From Paraburkholderia panacisoli (GTDB lineage Bacteria > Pseudomonadota > Gammaproteobacteria > Burkholderiales > Burkholderiaceae), in contig NZ_VTUZ01000004.1 in assembly GCF_008369935.1 (NCBI RefSeq), forward strand, positions 248,001 to 312,000: a stretch of 64,000 nt of DNA. The letters are read 5' to 3'. A program made the translations under genes and the position numbers. Shown piece after piece: positions 60,615 through 64,000 of the stretch. The notes beneath the pieces are model-generated. The model had not been told where the DNA came from and searched no databases. It saw only the letters and a program-made list of their open reading frames with translations. Position 1 is the first letter of the stretch, and each line of letters opens with the position of its first letter.

Positions 60615-61517
60615 TCAATCGGTTTTGATTTCCGGCTGGGGCGCGTGAAGCGGCTCCCGGCCGAATCGTTCGTATTGCGAAATCACCTGCGCGCCGAACA
60701 ACAGCAGTGTAGCCAGCCATTCGAGACTGAGCAGGATCACGATCGCCATCGTCAGCGAGCCATACACCACACTGACCTGCGAGAGTGTCTCGAAGTACCA
60801 GACCAGCACATGGCGCGTGATCTCCCACAACACGGCGGCCACCACGCCGCCGAACAGCGCATGTTTGACCGACGGTCGCCCGACCGGCATGACCAGATAG
60901 ATCGATGTCAACACGAAAATCTCACCCGCGAGGCCCAGCAGATACAACAGCACACGCGTAGGCCCTTCGAGCGAAACATGCAGGCCGAACAGTTCTACGC
61001 CCTCGGCTCCAATCGATTCGAGCCCGCTCGACACGCACGTGACGATCAGCAGGCCGACGCCGAGAAAAAGAATGTAGCAATAGGGCAGCAGCGCCGAGAG
61101 CAGGAAGTGCCGCCGCCGGATCACCACGCGGTGCACGAAGATCAGCGACATCGCGTTTTCGAGCACGGTGAATGCGAGTGAGCTGAAGAAGATCATGGTC
61201 AGCAACAGCACCCAGCCGATCACCGCGCGATGTTCGAGAAAATTGGCGAGCTCCTGCACCAGCGCATTCGACTGGCCGGGCACCAGCCATCGCAGCAGAT
61301 GGGCGAGCGCGGCGAGCAACACCTGTTGCGGCAGGAAGCGCGACAGCGCGATCACGATCAGGATCAGAAGCGGTACGATCGACAGCAAAGCGTAATAGGC
61401 GACCGCGCCCGCGAGCAGCAAACCCTGGTTCGCGCGAAATGCCTTCAACGTTTGCAGGATGAACGGGCCGGGATGTTTCGCGATATACAACGCGTGTTGG
61501 TCGAAGAGGCTTTGCAT
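60615..61517 (-). CDS. YihY/UPF0761 family membrane protein (BrkB-like)
   Basis: A 300-residue inner-membrane protein with six helices. Family marks are FRANQGLLLAGAVAYYALLSIVP near the N-terminus and VKHALFGGVVAAVLWEITRHVL late in the protein. It was formerly annotated as ribonuclease BN by mistake; function is not known. It is upstream of the RsbQ-like gene on the same strand, separated by 179 bp, and diverges from the exonuclease/ligase pair. Confidence 0.9.
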   Translation of the reverse strand: MQSLFDQHALYIAKHPGPFILQTLKAFRANQGLLLAGAVAYYALLSIVPLLILIVIALSRFLPQQVLLAALAHLLRWLVPGQSNALVQELANFLEHRAVIGWVLLLTMIFFSSLAFTVLENAMSLIFVHRVVIRRRHFLLSALLPYCYILFLGVGLLIVTCVSSGLESIGAEGVELFGLHVSLEGPTRVLLYLLGLAGEIFVLTSIYLVMPVGRPSVKHALFGGVVAAVLWEITRHVLVWYFETLSQVSVVYGSLTMAIVILLSLEWLATLLLFGAQVISQYERFGREPLHAPQPEIKTD

Positions 61518-61805
61518 GGGGTCTCGCGATGCGAATCGGGGACTGCCGGCTGGCAGCCCGTCTCGACACGCCTGCTTGCTTTATATACCGTAAGCAAGAA
61601 CGCAGCCAGACCCGGCCTCGTGCATGCGGAGGATCAGGCGCGCCGGGTATGGGCCCAGGAATGCTGTTTGCTTCGTGCCGTTTGCGCGGATACATCGCGA
61701 TATGAGTCACCGTGTATCGACACTCATGAGGCACGCGCGTTCGCGCCTATCAAGCTGCACTCAGCACGTCCTCTCACCACCGAGCCAGACTTCAGGAACT
61801 GCCCG

Positions 61806-62915
61806 ATGGATCAGCCGGAACATCAATTGAACATCGGGTCGGACAAACCGGACAAACAGGACGAACCCGACACGCGGGATCTCGTCGTCGCGCGACCGGA
61901 AGGACTGTATTGCCCGGCGGGCGATTTCTATATCGATCCGTGGCGTCCGGTCGAGCGCGCGGTGATCACGCATGCGCACTCCGATCATGCGCGCTTCGGA
62001 AACCGGCACTACCTCGCTGCGCGTGCCGGTGCGAACGTGCTGTTGTCGCGCTTGCCCGGCATCACGTTGCAAACGCTCGCTTATGGCGAGCGGCTCGCGA
62101 TCGGCGCCGCGATCGTATCGCTGCATCCGGCCGGACATGTGCTCGGTTCATCGCAAGTGCGCATCGAGCACGCCGGGCGAGTGTGGGTGGCATCGGGCGA
62201 TTACAAGCTCGACCCCGACCCGACCTGCGATGCGTTCGAACCACTGCGTTGCGATGCCTTCATTACCGAATCGACCTTCGGCTTGCCGATCTATCGCTGG
62301 GACGCGCCGCAAGTGGTGTTCGACGGTATCGACTCATGGTGGCGTCACAATGCCGCCGCAGGGCGCGCTTCCGTGCTGTTCTGCTATTCGTTCGGCAAGG
62401 CGCAGCGCGTGCTGGCGAGCGTCGACGCGGCGATCGGCCCGATCTTCTGCCACGGCGCGGTCGACCCGCTCAATCGCGCGTATCGCGAAGCCGGCGTGCG
62501 CTTGCCGCCGGTCGGCCTGGTCGGTGAAATCCCCGTTAAAGACAAGGCGGCGTTCAGACAGGCGTTGATCGTCGCGCCGCCCTCCGCGCAAGGCAGCGCA
62601 TGGCTCAGGCGCTTCGGCGACTATAGCGATGCGTTCGCGTCGGGCTGGATGCGTCTGCGTGGCGCGCGCCGCAGACGCGGCGTCGATCGCGGCTTCGTGC
62701 TGTCGGATCATGCGGACTGGCCCAGCCTGCAAAGCGCGATACACGCAACCGGCGCCGCGCGCGTGATCGTCACGCATGGTTCGGTCGAGCCGATGGTGCG
62801 ATGGCTGCGTGAGCAGGGCCTCGAAGCAGGCGCATTCGAAACGCAGTATGGCGACGACACCGTCGAAGCCGATGCCGCGGGCAGCGTCGAACCGGCAGCG
62901 GCGAGTCGCACATGA
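61806..62915 (+). CDS. Ligase-associated metallo-beta-lactamase-fold DNA exonuclease
   Basis: A 369-residue MBL/beta-CASP-type nuclease of the kind encoded with ATP-dependent DNA ligases and Lhr-type helicases. The metal motif HAHSDH lies in VITHAHSDHARFG, followed by HPAGHVLGSSQV, WVASGDYKLDPDP and the later FVLSDHADWPSL and VIVTHGSVE. The start at 61806 (MDQPEHQLNIGSD) is chosen since conserved sequence begins at LVVARPEGLYCPAGDFYIDP; the frame is open from 61230. Its stop overlaps the ligase start (ATGA, 62912-62915). It probably processes DNA ends for the ligase in an uncharacterised repair route. Confidence 0.9.
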   Translation: MDQPEHQLNIGSDKPDKQDEPDTRDLVVARPEGLYCPAGDFYIDPWRPVERAVITHAHSDHARFGNRHYLAARAGANVLLSRLPGITLQTLAYGERLAIGAAIVSLHPAGHVLGSSQVRIEHAGRVWVASGDYKLDPDPTCDAFEPLRCDAFITESTFGLPIYRWDAPQVVFDGIDSWWRHNAAAGRASVLFCYSFGKAQRVLASVDAAIGPIFCHGAVDPLNRAYREAGVRLPPVGLVGEIPVKDKAAFRQALIVAPPSAQGSAWLRRFGDYSDAFASGWMRLRGARRRRGVDRGFVLSDHADWPSLQSAIHATGAARVIVTHGSVEPMVRWLREQGLEAGAFETQYGDDTVEADAAGSVEPAAASRT

Positions 62916-64000
62916 AACGCTTCGCCGCCCTCTATACCGCGCTCGATGCGACCACGTCCACCCACGACAAACTCGAAGCGCTCACCAGCTATTTCTCCGC
63001 GGCCGAGCCCGAAGACGCCGCATGGGCGTCGTATTTCCTCGCCGGCGGCAAGCCGCGTCAGTCGGTGCCCACGCGTCTGCTGAGCGAGATTGCGCGTGAG
63101 CGCGCCGGCTTGCCGCCGTGGCTGTTCGAGGAGTCGTATCACGCGGTCGGCGATCTCGCGGAGACCATCGCACATATCTTGCCGCCCGCGCAGCGCACAT
63201 CAGAGCTGGGGCTTACGCAATGGATCGAGCAGCGCGTGCTGACTTTGCGCGGCGTGCCGCCTGAGGAATTGCGCACGCGCTTACTCAGCTATTGGGACGA
63301 ACTCGATTGGGGCGGCCGCTTTTTGCTGACCAAACTGATCGGCGGCGGCTTTCGCGTCGGTGTCGCGCGTCAGCTGGTGGTCAGGGCGTTGGCCGAAGTG
63401 GCGGGCGTCGATCATAAGCGGGTCGCGCAACGCATGGTCGGCTGGACCGATTCGCATCAGAAGCCGGACGCCGCGCGCTATCTGCGTTTGATCGCACCCG
63501 ACGTGACAGGCGAGGGCACGCAAACCGGCGAGCATGCACATGAGCCACCGGGCGACAGCGATCCGGGCTTACCGTATCCCTTCTTTCTCGCGCATCCGTT
63601 GCAGGCCGATCCGGCGACGCTGGGCGATCCTTCGCATTGGCTGATCGAATGGAAGTGGGACGGCATTCGCGCGCAACTCGTCAAACGCGGCGGACGTGTG
63701 TGGTTGTGGTCGCGCGGCGAAGATCTGATCACCGACCGCTTTCCCGAAGTGGCTGCCTTAGGCGACGCGTTGCCCGACGGTCATGTGATCGACGGCGAGA
63801 TTCTCGCGTGGGAGCCGGGCGCCGCCGCGCCTTTGCCGTTCGCGCGTCTGCAACCGCGCATTGCTCGTAAAACGCTGACAAAAAAAGCACTCGCCGATTC
63901 GCCCGCCGCGCTGCTGGCCTACGATCTGCTCGAAGCGCAAGGCCAGGATCTGCGCATGACGCCGCTCGTCGAACGGCGCGCGCGGCTCGACGAGTTGGCT
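62912..64000 (+). CDS. ATP-dependent DNA ligase, 3' end beyond the window
   Basis: 363 codons are visible with no stop; the gene is cut by the window end (family length about 530-570). The N-terminal domain (about 1-200) is the ligase-specific DNA-binding fold (RFLLTKLIGGGFRVGVARQL). The nucleotidyltransferase domain starts near 220. The adenylated lysine is Lys248 in EWKWDGIRAQ, with the motifs LWSRGEDLITDRFPEV and VIDGEILAW after it. The ATG at 62912 overlaps the exonuclease stop by four bases, so both are made together. This is the LigB/LigC-like ligase of the exonuclease-ligase-helicase repair cluster, not NHEJ LigD with polymerase. Confidence 0.92.
   Translation, partial: MKRFAALYTALDATTSTHDKLEALTSYFSAAEPEDAAWASYFLAGGKPRQSVPTRLLSEIARERAGLPPWLFEESYHAVGDLAETIAHILPPAQRTSELGLTQWIEQRVLTLRGVPPEELRTRLLSYWDELDWGGRFLLTKLIGGGFRVGVARQLVVRALAEVAGVDHKRVAQRMVGWTDSHQKPDAARYLRLIAPDVTGEGTQTGEHAHEPPGDSDPGLPYPFFLAHPLQADPATLGDPSHWLIEWKWDGIRAQLVKRGGRVWLWSRGEDLITDRFPEVAALGDALPDGHVIDGEILAWEPGAAAPLPFARLQPRIARKTLTKKALADSPAALLAYDLLEAQGQDLRMTPLVERRARLDELA

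Noticed and set aside
1..64000. tRNA, rRNA, CRISPR arrays, riboswitches and intact insertion sequences
   Set aside because: Looked for on both strands by eye; no clover-leaf, repeat-spacer array, known riboswitch core or transposase pattern was recognised. A covariance-model and IS search would be needed to exclude them fully.

Overview
The window is high-GC DNA of the kind found in Burkholderiaceae, most likely Paraburkholderia or a close relative. The evidence is the protein types (UPF0182, paired CobS/CobT-like proteins, a DUF3311-linked sodium symporter, a porin, a ligase-associated exonuclease), dense opposite-strand open frames, and small Burkholderia-type hypothetical proteins. Gene content is accessory and metabolic, as on a secondary chromosome, but that placement is inference. 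No rRNA, tRNA, CRISPR array or intact insertion sequence was recognised. All functional calls come from reading motifs; no database search was possible.

Layout. 0.4-3.4 kb: wrbA, a DoxX-like C-terminal remnant, a zinc-ribbon hypothetical protein and a histidine-rich protein. 3.4-7.5 kb: an FAD aromatic hydroxylase divergent from a LysR regulator, a RidA-family protein and a secreted alpha/beta hydrolase. 7.7-11.6 kb: a polar amino-acid ABC transporter operon followed by an IclR regulator, with an IclR-like palindrome about 115 bp upstream of the first gene. 12.0-21.9 kb: one long leftward gene run carrying a branched-chain-type ABC transporter (with a LivM-LivG fusion), a ferritin-like protein, a DUF1989 protein, a DadA-like oxidoreductase, an exported flavin amine oxidase and its overlapping cytochrome c. 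A two-cysteine Asp/Glu-racemase-family gene diverges from it. Together 7.7-22.9 kb reads as an uptake and oxidation locus for an unidentified amine or amino acid, the best candidate here for an undescribed pathway.

23-44.5 kb holds independent units: a giant UPF0182 membrane protein; a RIO-type kinase, perhaps coupled to a short upstream ORF; a TauE/SafE transporter; a Tat metallophosphoesterase with a cupredoxin; a FUSC-type membrane protein; a membrane protein overlapping a GGDEF cyclase; DUF1289; a lipoprotein phytochelatin-synthase homologue; a GST; DUF3311 plus a sodium:solute symporter; MarC; a class II glutamine amidotransferase; a MoxR/VWA (CobS/CobT-like) pair; and a porin.

44.6-50 kb looks like inserted or rearranged DNA. 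A subtilase and a TPR glycosyltransferase, visibly less GC-rich than their neighbours, lie between remnants of a cytochrome c gene and a molybdopterin oxidoreductase gene. 50-52 kb carries a row of very small proteins, a 14-bp tandem repeat and a 26-bp perfect palindrome. 52-64 kb: a cupin, transketolase, a gene broken by an in-frame stop, a frameshifted zapE, a three-PAS hybrid histidine kinase with an RsbQ-like hydrolase, a YihY-family membrane protein, and a ligase-associated exonuclease overlapping an ATP-dependent DNA ligase that runs off the window end.
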